A DNA stretch of 64,000 bases, taken from contig NZ_BNBD01000007.1 in the NCBI RefSeq assembly GCF_014654785.1, positions 124,001 to 188,000 of the forward strand, written 5' to 3'. The translations under genes were made by a program, and so were the position numbers. The notes beneath the pieces were generated by a model. The model was not told the DNA's origin and searched no databases. It worked only from the letters and a program-made list of their open reading frames with translations. This document shows positions 37,201 through 49,200 of this stretch, in pieces; within the stretch, counting starts at the first letter, position 1; every line of letters begins with the position of its first letter. This DNA is from Streptomyces mashuensis (GTDB lineage Bacteria; Actinomycetota; Actinomycetes; Streptomycetales; Streptomycetaceae).

Positions 37201-40200
37201 CCGCGACCACTCCACCGTCGCCGGCTGGCGCTACCGCACCACCTGGCAGCCGCTGCCCGCCACCGCGCCCGCCGCCCTCACCGGCACCTGGCTCGTCGTC
37301 GAGCCCGCCGGCACCGGCGACGCCGCCACCGACGCGTGGACCGGCACTGTCGTGCAGGCCCTCGCCGGGCACGGCGCCACCGTGCTGCGCCTGGCCGCCG
37401 ACGCCACCACCGAGGACCGCGACACCCTCGCCCGCCGCCTGGCCGAGACCCTCGCCGGCGACGCCCCCGCCGGCGTGCTGTCGCTGCTGGCCCTCGACGA
37501 GCGCGAGCACCCCGGCCACGCCGGGCTCCCCGCCGGTCTCGCCGGCACCACCGCGCTGCTCCAGGCCCTCGGCGACGCCGGCATCGACGCACCCCTGTGG
37601 TGCGCCACCCGTGGCGCCGTCAGCACCGGCCGCTCCGACCGCCTCACGCACCCCGCGCAGGCCACGGTGTGGGGTCTGGGCCGGTCCGCCGCGCAGGAGT
37701 ACCCGGAGCGCTGGGGCGGCCTCGTCGACCTGCCGGAGACCCCCGGCGACCGCACCGGTGAGCAGCTCGCCGCCGTCCTCGCCGGCGTCGGCGAGGACGG
37801 CCCCGAGGACCAGCTCGCCCTCCGCGCCCAGGGCGTGTTCGCCCACCGCCTGGTCCGCGCCCCCCAGACCGGCCCCGACGGCGCGGCCGCCGGCCGCTGG
37901 ACGGCGACCGGCACCGCCCTGGTGACCGGCGGCACCGGCGCGCTCGGCGCCCACGTGGCGCGCTGGCTCGCCCGCAACGGCGCCGCGCACCTGCTGCTCG
38001 TCAGCCGCAGCGGCCCCGGCGCGCCCGGCGCCGACGCCCTGCGCGCCGAACTCGCCGAGCTGGGCGCCGAGGTGACCGTCGCCGCCTGCGACGTCTCCGA
38101 CCCGGCGGCCGTCGCCGCCCTCCTCGCCTCCATACCCGAGGAGCACCCGCTCAGCACCGTCGTGCACGCCGCCGGCGTCCTCGACGACGGCGTCCTGGAC
38201 GCGCAGACGCACACCCGCATCGCCGGCGTGCTGCGGCCCAAGTCCACCGCCGCCACCGTCCTGCACGAGCTGACCCGCGACCTCGGCCTGTCCGCGTTCG
38301 TGCTGTTCTCCTCCTTCGCCGGCACCTTCGGCGGCGCCGGCCAGGGCAACTACGCGGCCGCCAACGCCCACCTCGACGCGCTCGCGGAGCACCGCCGCGG
38401 CCTCGGCCTGCCCGCCACCGTGCTCGCCTGGGGCGCCTGGGCGGACGGCGGCATGGCCACCGACCAGGTCGTCGCCGAACGGCTGCGCCTCGCCGGGATG
38501 CCGCCCCTGGCCCCCGAGCTCGCCCTCGGCGCCCTGCACACGGCGCTCGACGGCGACGAGACGTTCTCCCTCGTCGCCGACCTCGACTGGGACGTGCTCG
38601 CCCCGGGCCTGACCGCCGTCCGGCCCAACCCGTTCCTCGCCGCCCTGCCCGAGGCGCGCCGCGCCGTCGAGGCCGCCGGCACCGGCACGGACACCGCCGC
38701 CCAGCTCTCCTCGTTCCGGCAGGACCTCGCCGAGGCCGGCTCCCCGGCCGCCCGCGAGCAGCTCGCGCTCGACTTCGTCCGCACCCAGGTCGCGGCCGTC
38801 CTCGGCCACCCCGGCCCCGACTCGGTCGACCCCGGCCGCGCCTTCCGCGACCTCGGCTTCGACTCGCTGACCGCCGTCGAGATCCGCAACCTGCTCGGCG
38901 CGCTCACCGGGCTCCGCCTGCCCGCCACCCTCGTCTTCGACTACCCCAACGCCCGCTCCCTCGCCGCGTTCCTGCTCACCGAGCTGCACGGCGGCGACAC
39001 CGGCGACAGCCGGCAGCCCGCCCGCACGGCGGCCGCCCACGACGGCGAGCCCATCGCCATCGTGGCCATGAGCTGCCGCTTCCCCGGCGGTGTCCGCACC
39101 CCCGAGGAGCTGTGGGAGCTGCTCGCCGCCGGCCGGGACGCCATCTCCGGCTTCCCCGGCGACCGCGGCTGGGACCTCGACTCCCTCTACGACCCCGAGG
39201 GCACCCGCGACAACACCACCTACGTCCGCGAGGGCGGCTTCCTCCACGACGCCGCCGGCTTCGACCCCGCGTTCTTCGGCATCTCGCCGCGCGAAGCCCT
39301 CGCCATGGACCCGCAGCAGCGCCTGCTGCTGGAGACCTCGTGGGAGGCGTTCGAGCGCGCCGGCATCGACCCGACCGCGCTGCGCGGCAGCCGCACCGGC
39401 GTCTTCGCCGGCACCAACGGCCAGGACTACCTGTCCCTCATGCTCGCCGCGCCCGACGGCACCGAGGGCTTCCTCGGCACCGGCAACGCCGCCAGCGTCG
39501 TCTCCGGCCGCGTCTCCTACGCCCTCGGCCTGGAGGGCCCCGCGGTCACCGTCGACACGGCCTGCTCGTCGTCGCTCGTCGCCCTGCACTGGGCCATCCA
39601 GGCGCTCCGCAACGGCGAGTGCGAGCTCGCCCTCGCCGGCGGCGTCACCGTGATGTCCACGCCCGCCTCCTTCGTCGACTTCAGCCGCCAGCGCGGCCTC
39701 GCCGCCGACGGCCGCATCAAGGCCTTCGCCGCCGGCGCCGACGGCACCGGCTGGGGCGAGGGCGTGGGCATGCTGCTCGTCGAGCGGCTGTCCGACGCCC
39801 GCCGCAACGGCCACCCCGTCCTCGCCGTCGTCCGCGGCAGCGCCGTGAACCAGGACGGTGCGAGCAACGGCCTCACCGCGCCCAACGGCCCCTCCCAGCA
39901 GCGCGTCATCCGCCAGGCCCTGGCCGCCGCCGGGCTGACCACGGCCGACGTCGACGCCGTCGAGGCCCACGGCACCGGTACGACGCTGGGCGACCCCATC
40001 GAGGCGCAGGCGCTGCTCGCCACCTACGGCCAGGAGCGGCCGGAGGACCGGCCACTGTGGCTGGGCTCCATCAAGTCCAACCTCGGCCACACCCAGGCCG
40101 CCGCGGGCGTCGCCGGCATCATCAAGATGGTCATGGCGATGCGCCACGGCACCCTGCCCAAGACCCTCAACGTCGACGAGCCGACCCCGCACGTCGACTG

Positions 40201-43200
40201 GGCCTCCGGCGCCGTCGAACTGCTCGCCGAGGCCCGGGAGTGGCCCGAGACGGGCCGCCCGCGCCGGGCCGCCGTGTCCTCCTTCGGCATCAGCGGCACC
40301 AACGCCCACACCATCATCGAGCACGTCCCCGACACGGCCGGCGAGGAGCCGGCCGCGGTCGCCGAGGGGCCCGCGCCGCTGCTGCTCTCCGCCCGGGACA
40401 CCGCCGCGCTGCGCGACCAGGCCGCCCGCCTCGCCGCGCACCTCGCCGCGCACCCCGGCCTGAACCTGACCGACGTGGCCCACTCGCTGGCCACCGGCCG
40501 CACCGCCTTCGAGCACCGCGCGGCGCTGCCCGCCCGCGACCGCGCGCACGCCCTGACCGCACTGGCCGCCCTGGCCGGCGGCGAGCCGGCCGCCGGCCTG
40601 ACCGAGGGCACGCCGGACGGCGGCAAGCTGGCGTTCCTGTTCACCGGGCAGGGCAGCCAGCGCCTCGGCATGGCCCGCGAACTCCACACGAACCACCCCG
40701 AGTTCGCCCGCGCCTTCGACGCCGTCTGCGCCCATCTCGACCAGCACCTCGACCGGCCCCTGGCCGACGTGGTGTTCGGTGACGACGCGGCGGTGCTGGA
40801 CCGTACGGAGTTCGCGCAGCCGGCGCTGTTCGCCGTCGAGGTGGCGTTGTTCCGTCTGCTGGAGTCGTGGGGTGTCACGCCGGACTTCGTGTCGGGTCAC
40901 TCCATTGGTGAGATCGCTGCCGCACATGTCGCCGGGGTGTTCTCGCTGGCCGACGCTGCCGCGCTGGTCGCTGCTCGTGGCCGGCTGATGCAGGAGCTGC
41001 CCGAGGGTGGTGCGATGGTGGCGGTGCAGGCCACCGAGGACGAGGTCTCCGTCCGTCTGGTCGAGGGCGTTGCTGTTGCCGCCGTCAACGGGCCGTCGTC
41101 CGTGGTGATCGCGGGTGACGAGGACGCCGTCCTGCGCATCGCCGAGGGCTTCGCCGGTGAGGGCCGCAAGACGCACCGGCTCACCGTCAGCCACGCCTTC
41201 CACTCCCCGCACATGGACGGCATGCTCGACGCCTTCCGCGACGTGGTCGCCGGCCTGACCTTCCACGCCCCCACCCTGCCGGTCGCCTCGAACCTCACCG
41301 GTGGCCTCGTCACGGGCGACGAGATGACCTCGCCCGAGTTCTGGGTGCGGCACGTCCGCGACGCCGTACGCTTCCTCGACGGCGTCCGCGCCCTCGAAGC
41401 CGCCGGCGTGACCACCTTCGTCGAGCTCGGCCCCGACGGGGTGCTGACCGCCCTGGCCCAGGACTGTGTCGAGGGCGACGGCCTGGCGTTCGTGCCCGTC
41501 CTGCGCAAGGACCGTGCCGAGGCCGAGACGCTCACCGCGGCCCTCGCCCGCGCCCACGTCCGTGGCCTGGCCGTCGACTGGGCGGCGTACTTCGCCGGCA
41601 CCGGCGCCCGCCGCGTCGACCTGCCCACGTACGCCTTCCAGCACGAGCGCTACTGGCCCACCCTGCCCGACGTCCTGCCCGGCGACGTCGCCGCGGCCGG
41701 GCTCACCGAGACCGGCCACCCGCTGCTGACCGCCGCGGCCGAACTGCCCGACGGCGACGGCACGCTGCTCACCGGCAGGCTCTCCCTGCGCAGCCACCCC
41801 TGGCTCGCCGACCACGCCATCACCGGCTCGGTGCTGCTGCCCGGCACCGCCTTCGTCGAGCTGGCGCTCCGCGCCGGCGACCAGGTGGGCTGCGACCACC
41901 TGGAGGAGCTGACGCTCCAGACCCCGCTGGTGCTGCCCGAGCACGGCGGCGTCCAGCTGCGGCTCGCCGTCGGCGCCGCCGACGCCGCCGGGCGCCGGCC
42001 GCTGACGCTGCACTCCCGGCCCGAGGACGCCCCCGACGACGAGCCGTGGACCCGGCACGCCACCGGTGTCCTGGCCACCGGCGCCCCCGCCGCCCCCGAG
42101 CCCGGCCCGGCCGCCTGGCCGCCCGCCGACGCCACGGAGCTGCCCGTCGCCGACCGCTACGACCAGCTGACGGCCATCGGCTTCGACTACGGCCCCGCCT
42201 TCCGCGGCCTGCACCGGGCCTGGCGGCGCGACGGCGAGATCCTCGCCGAGGTCCGGCTGCCCGACGACACGGCCCGGCACGCCCCCGCCTACGGGCTGCA
42301 CCCCGCGCTCCTCGACGCCGCGCTGCACGCCATCGGCCTGGACGGGCTCGGCGCCACCGACGGGCAGGGCCGCCTGCCGTTCGCCTGGACCGGCGTCACC
42401 CTGCACGCCGCCGGCGCCGCCGCGCTGCGCGTCCGCCTCACCGAGGCCGGCACCGACAGCGTCCGCCTGGAGATCACCGACACCACGGGCGCTCCCGTCG
42501 CCACCGTCGGTGCCCTGGACCTCCGCCCGGTCGCCGGGCAGCAGCTCCAGGCCGCCCGTGCGACCCTGCACGAGGCACTGTTGCGCCCCGAGTGGACCGT
42601 CCTCCCGGCCGCCGGGGGGACCGCGCAGGCCCCGGAGCGGGCCGTCGTCGGCGACGACGACCTGGGCCTCGGCGCGCCCCTGCACTCCGGTCTCGACACG
42701 CTCGTCGACGCCATGGACGCCGGCGCGCCCGTGCCCGGCGAGGTCGTCGTGGCTCTCGCCGCCGACCCGCAGCTCACGCCCGACGCCGTGCGTGCCGCCG
42801 CCCACCAGGCCCTCGGCCTGGCCCAGGCGTGGCTCGCCGACGAACGCTTCGCCGCGTCCCGGCTCGTCCTCGTCACCCGCTCCGCCGTCGCCTGCGACGC
42901 CGGCGACCCGGTCGACCACCCCGCCCAGGCAGCGCTGTGGGGCCTGATCCGCTCCGCCGAGACGGAGAACCCGGGCCGCTTCGTCCTCGTCGACACCGAC
43001 GGCACCGACGCCTCCCGGCAGGCCCTGCCCGCCGCCCTCGCCACCGGCGAGCCCCAACTCGCCCTGCGCGACGGCACCGTACGCGCCGCCCGCCTGGCCC
43101 GCGCCACCGCCACCGGCGCCGAGCCGCGCCCGTACGACCCGGACGGCACCGTCCTGGTCACCGGCGCCTCCGGCGCCCTGGGCGGGCTCTTCGCCCGCCA

Positions 43201-46200
43201 CCTGGTCACCGAGCACGGCGTACGGCACCTGCTGCTGCTCAGCCGCAGCGGCGCCCCCGCCGGCCTCGTGGCCGAACTGACGGCGCTGGGCGCCCAGGTG
43301 ACGTCGGCCGCCTGCGACGTCGCCGACCGCGACGCCCTGGCCGGTGTCCTGGCCGCCGTGCCCGCCGAGCACCCCCTCACCGGCGTCGTCCACGCCGCCG
43401 GTGTCCTCGACGACGGCACCATCGGCTCGCTCACCGCCGAACGGCTCCACCGCGTGCTGCGGCCCAAGGCCGATGCCGCGCTGCACCTGCACGAGCTGAC
43501 CCGCGACCTCGACCTGGCCGCGTTCGTGCTGTTCTCCTCCTCGTCCGGCACCTTCGGCGGCCCCGGCCAGGGCAACTACGCGGCCGCCAACGCCTTCCTC
43601 GACGCGCTCGCCGCCCACCGCCATGCCCAGGGGCTGCCCGCCACCGCGCTGGCCTGGGGCCTGTGGGCCGTCGCCGACGGCATGGCCGGCGGCCTCGACG
43701 AGGCCGATGTCGCCCGCATGCGGCGCGCCGGACTGCCGCCGCTCACCGCCGAGGAGGGCCTGGAGCTCCACGACGCCTCCCGCACCGCCGGCGTCCCCGC
43801 CCTGGTGCCCATGCGCGTCGACACGGCCGTCCTGCGCGGCCAGGCGGAGGCCGGCACCCTCGCCCCGCTGCTGCGCGGCCTGGTCCGCACGCCGGTGCGG
43901 CGCGCCGCCGCCGCGGCCGCGGCCGCCGACTCGGACCTGGGCCGGCGCCTCGCCGGGCTGACCGCCGACGAGCAGGAGCGGCTGCTGCTCGACCTCGTCC
44001 GCGGCCGCGTCGCTGCCGTCCTGGGCCACTCCGGCCCGGAGTCCGTCGCCACCGGACGGGCGTTCAAGGAGCTCGGCTTCGACTCGCTGACCGCGGTCGA
44101 GCTGCGCAACCAGCTCAACGCCGCCACCGGCCTGCGCCTGCCCGCCACCACCGTCTTCGACTACCCGGACCCCACCACGCTCGCCCGCCACCTGCGCACC
44201 GAGCTCACCGGGGACGCGGACGACACCGGCGGCACGGCGGTGGTCGCCGTCACCGCGGCGCCCGCCGACGAGCCCATCGCGGTCGTCGCGATGAGCTGCC
44301 GCTACCCCGGCGGCGTCCGCACCCCCGAGGACCTGTGGGCCATGCTCGCCGCCGGCGCCGACGGCATCAGCGGCTTCCCCGCCGACCGCGGCTGGGACCT
44401 GGCCTCCCTCTACCACCCCGACCCCGACCACCAGGGCACCTCGTACGCCCGCGAGGGCGGCTTCCTGCACGACGCCGCCGAGTTCGACCCGGCGTTCTTC
44501 GGGATCTCGCCGCGCGAGGCCCTCGCCATGGACCCCCAGCAGCGCCTGCTGCTGGAGACGTCGTGGGAGGCGTTCGAGCGCGCCGGCATCGACCCTCTGT
44601 CGGTGCGCGGCAGCCGCACCGGCGTGTTCGCCGGCGTCATGTACCACGACTACGGGGCACGCCTGCACGCCATCCCCGACGAGGTCGAGGGCTACCTCGG
44701 CACCGGCAGCTCCAGCAGCGTCGTCTCCGGCCGCGTCGCCTACACGTTCGGCCTCGAAGGCCCGGCGGTCACCGTCGACACGGCGTGCTCGTCGTCGCTG
44801 GTCGCCCTGCACCTCGCCGCGCAGGCGCTGCGCAACGGCGAGTGCGAGCTGGCCCTCGCCGGCGGTGTCACCGTGATGTTCACGCCCGGCACCTTCATCG
44901 AGTTCAGCCGCCAGCGCGGCCTGGCCGCCGACGGGCGCTGCAAGTCGTTCGCCGCCGCGGCCGACGGCACCGGCTGGGGCGAGGGCGCGGGCGTCCTCCT
45001 CCTCGAACGCCTCTCGGACGCGCGGAAGAACGGCCACCAGGTCCTCGCCGTCATCCGTGGCTCCGCCGTCAACCAGGACGGCGCCAGCAACGGCCTGACC
45101 GCACCCAACGGCCCCTCCCAGCAGCGCGTCATCCGCCAGGCCCTGGCCAACGCCCGTCTGTCGTCGGGCGACGTCGACGCCGTCGAGGCCCACGGCACCG
45201 GTACGACGCTGGGCGACCCCATCGAGGCGCAGGCGCTGCTGGCCACCTACGGTCGTGACCGCGCCGAGGACCGGCCGCTGTGGCTCGGCTCCGTGAAGTC
45301 CAACCTCGGCCACACGCAGGCCGCCTCCGGCGTCGCCGGCGTCATCAAGATGGTGCTCGCCCTGCGCCACGAGCGGCTCCCGCAGACCCTGCACGTCGAC
45401 GAGCCCACCCCGCACGTCGACTGGGCCGCCGGAAACGTGGCACTCCTCACCGACGCCCGCGACTGGCCGCGCGCCGGCCGCCCCCGCCGCGCCGGCGTGT
45501 CCTCCTTCGGCATCAGCGGCACCAACGCCCACGTCATCGTCGAGGAGGCCCCGGCCACCCCGGCGCCCCGCGACCCGGCCCCCACCCACCACCTGCCCGT
45601 GGTGCCGCTCCCGGTGTCGGCCCGCGGCGACGACGCGCTGCGCGCCCAGGCCCGGCACCTGCGGTCCCACCTGCTCGCCGAGCCCGACGCGTCCCTGACC
45701 GACGTCGCGTACGCGCTCGCCACCACCCGCCCCGCGCTGGAACAGCGCGCCGTCGCCCCCGTCCGCGACCGCGACGAGGCCCTCACCGTCCTCAACGCGC
45801 TCGCCCACGACGCACCGGACCAGCGACTGCTGCGCGGCACCGCCACCGAGGGCAAGCTCGCGTTCCTCTTCACCGGCCAGGGCAGCCAGCGCCTCGGCGC
45901 CGGCCGCGAGCTGTACGCCACGTACCCGGCGTTCGCGCAGGCCCTGGACGCGGTGTGCGCCGAGATCGACGGGCGCCTCACCCGGCCGCTGAAGGACGTC
46001 CTCTTCGGTGACGCCGCCGCCCTGCTGGACCGCACCGAGTTCACGCAGCCGGCCCTCTTCGCCGTCGAAGTGGCGCTGTTCCGCCTGCTGGAGACGTGGG
46101 GCGTCAAGCCCGACGTCCTCTCCGGCCACTCCATCGGCGAGATCGCCGCCGCCCACGTCGCCGGGGTGTTCACCCTCGCCGACGCGTGCGAGCTGGTCGC

Positions 46201-49200
46201 CGCCCGCGGCCGGCTGATGCAGGAACTGCCCGCCGGCGGCGCCATGGTGGCCGTCGAGGCCGCCGAGGACGAGCTGGCCGGACTGCCCGACGGCGTCGGC
46301 ATCGCCGCCGTCAACGGCCCGTCGTCGCTGGTGATCGCCGGTGACGAGGACGCCGTCCTCCGCATCGCCGAGGACTTCGCCGGCCGCGGCCGCAAGACCC
46401 GCCGCCTCACCGTCAGCCACGCCTTCCACTCGCCCCACATGGACGGCATGCTGGCCGGCTTCCGCAAGGTCGCCGAGTCCCTCGCGTACGCCGAGCCGCG
46501 CATCCCCGTCGTCTCCAACGTGACCGGCGCCCTCGTCTCCGACGAGATGTCCTCGCCCGACTTCTGGGTGCGGCACGTCCGCGACTCCGTCCGCTTCCTC
46601 GACGGCGTCCGCGCCCTGGCCGCCGCCGGCGCCACCACGTTCGTCGAGCTGGGCCCCGACGGGGTGCTGACCGCCATGGCCCAGGACTGCGTCGACGGCG
46701 ACGACCTGGCGTTCGTGCCGGTGCTCCGCAAGGACCGGTCCGAGGCCGAGACGCTCACCGCGGCCCTCGCCCAGGTGCACGTCCGCGGCCTGGCCGTCGA
46801 CTGGGCGGCGTACTTCGCCGGCACCGGCGCGCGCCGCGTCGACCTGCCCACGTACGCCTTCCAGCGCCGCCGCTTCTGGCTCGACGTGGGCGTCTCCGTC
46901 GAGGACGTGCTCGCCGCCGGCCTGGAGACCGCCGGCCACCCGCTGCTGGGCGCCGCCGTCGAACTGCCCGAGTCCGGCGGACTCGTGTTCACCGGCCGGC
47001 TGTCCCTGCACACCCACCGGTGGCTCGCCGACCACACCGTCATGGACACCGTCCTGCTCCCCGGCACCGCCTTCGTCGAACTCGCCCTCCACGCGGGCCA
47101 CGAAGCCGGCTGCGACACGCTGGAGGAGCTGACGCTGGAGGCCCCGCTGGCCCTCCCCGAAGAAGGCGCCGTCCACCTCCGGCTGTGGACCGGCCCCCTC
47201 GACGACACCGGACGGCGCGCCCTCGCCCTGCACTCCCGGACCGAGGACGCCCCCGACGACGAGCCCTGGGTGCGGCACGCCACCGGCGTCCTCACCACGG
47301 GCCCCGCCGCCGCCCCGTTCGACCTCGCCGCCTGGCCGCCCGAGGGCGCCACCGAGGCCCACACCACCGGCCTCTACGAGGAGGCCGCCCGCGCCGGCCT
47401 CGGCTACGGCCCCCTCTTCCAGGGCCTCACCGCCGCCTGGCGCCGCGGTGACGAACTCTTCGTCGAGGTCGGCCCCGTCGAGGGCCACGACGCCGGAGCG
47501 GACCCCGCAGCCTTCGGGCTCCACCCCGCCCTCCTCGACGCCGCCCTGCACGGCATCGGCCTCGCGCACCCCGCCGAGGACGGCGCCACCGGGCCGCGCC
47601 TGCCCTTCGCCTGGACCGGCGTCACCCTGCACGCCACCGGCGCCGGCACCCTCCGCGCCCGGATCGCCCCCACGACGTCCGGGGCCCTGTCCCTGCACGT
47701 CGCCGACGGCACCGGCACGCCCGTCGCCACGGTCGACGCCCTGGTCCTGCGCCCGGTCACCGCCGGCCAGCTGACCACGGCCCGCACGGCACACCACGAG
47801 TCGCTGTTCCGCGTCGCGTGGACGCCGCTGCCCGCGAGCACCGCCACTGCCACTGCCCCGGTCGCGCGCCGGGCCGTCCTGACGGCCGGCACCACCAGCA
47901 CCACCGGTGTCCTCGGTGACGGCTACGACACGTACGCCGACCTGGCCGCGCTCGGCGACGCCCTGGCCGACGGCACGCCCGCACCCGACATGGTGCTCGT
48001 GCCGCTGACCGGCGACACCCGGCCCGGCGACGTGCCCGGCGCCGCCCGCGCCGCCACCCACGCCACGCTGCGCCTCCTCCAGGAGTGGCAGGCCGACCCC
48101 CGGTACGCCGACACGCAGCTGGTGTTCGTCACCCGCGGCGCCGTCGCCGTGACCCCCGGCGAGGACGTCACCGACCTGGTGCACGCCCCCGTCTGGGGCC
48201 TCGTCCGGACCGCGCAGTCGGAGAACCCGGGCCGGTTCGTCCTCGTCGACACCGACGGCACGGACCCCTCCCGGCGCCTCCTCGACGCCCTGCGGCTCAC
48301 CGACGAACCGCAGCTCGGCCTCCGCACCGGCACCGCCCACGCCTTCCGCCTCGCCCGCGTGGAGAAGGCGGAGAAGGCAGAGGAACCGGCGGGCCGGAAC
48401 GCGCAGGCCCACGGCACCGTCCTGATCACCGGCGCCGCCGGCACCCTCGGCCGGCTCTTCGCCCGCCACCTGGTCACCGAGCACGGCGTCCGCCACCTGC
48501 TCCTGGCCGGCCGGCGCGGCGACGCCACCGAAGGCGCCGCGGCCCTCACCGAGGAACTGCGCGCCCTCGGCGCCGCCGTCACCTGGGCGGCCTGCGACGC
48601 CGCCGACCGCGACGCCCTGGCCCGCACCCTGGCCGCCGTCCCCGACGAGCACCCGCTCACCGGCGTCGTGCACGCCGCCGGCGTCCTCGACGACGGCGTC
48701 CTCGAATCGCTCACCCCCGAGCGCCTCGACCGCGTGCTGCGGCCCAAGGCCGACGCCGCCTGGCACCTGCACGAACTCACGCAGGACCGCCCGCTCACCC
48801 TGTTCGCCCTCTTCTCCTCCGTCGCCGGCCAGTTCGGCGGCGCCGGACAGGGCAACTACGCGGCCGCGAACACCTTCCTCGACGCCCTCGCCCAGCACCG
48901 CCGCTCCCTCGGGCTGCCCGCGGTCTCGCTGGCCTGGGGCCTGTGGGAGGCGTCCGACGGCATGGCGGGCGCCCTCACCGAGGCCGACCTCACCCGCATG
49001 GCACGCGCCGGCGTGGCCCCGCTGCCGTCCGACGAGGGCCTGGCCCTGTTCGACGCCGCCGGGAGCCTCGACGACGCCCTGCTCGTCCCCATGCGCACCG
49101 ACGCGGGCGGACTCCGCGCCCAGGCCGTCGCCGGCACCCTGCCGCCGCTGCTGCGCGGCCTGGTCCGCACCACGGCCCGGCCCACCGCGGCAACCGCCAC

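Noticed and set aside
43905..43932. Alanine-coding GCC/GCG run near the M8 ACP as a possible mobile-element or repeat signal
   Set aside because: It is an ordinary Ala-rich interdomain linker; no flanking duplications or inverted ends.
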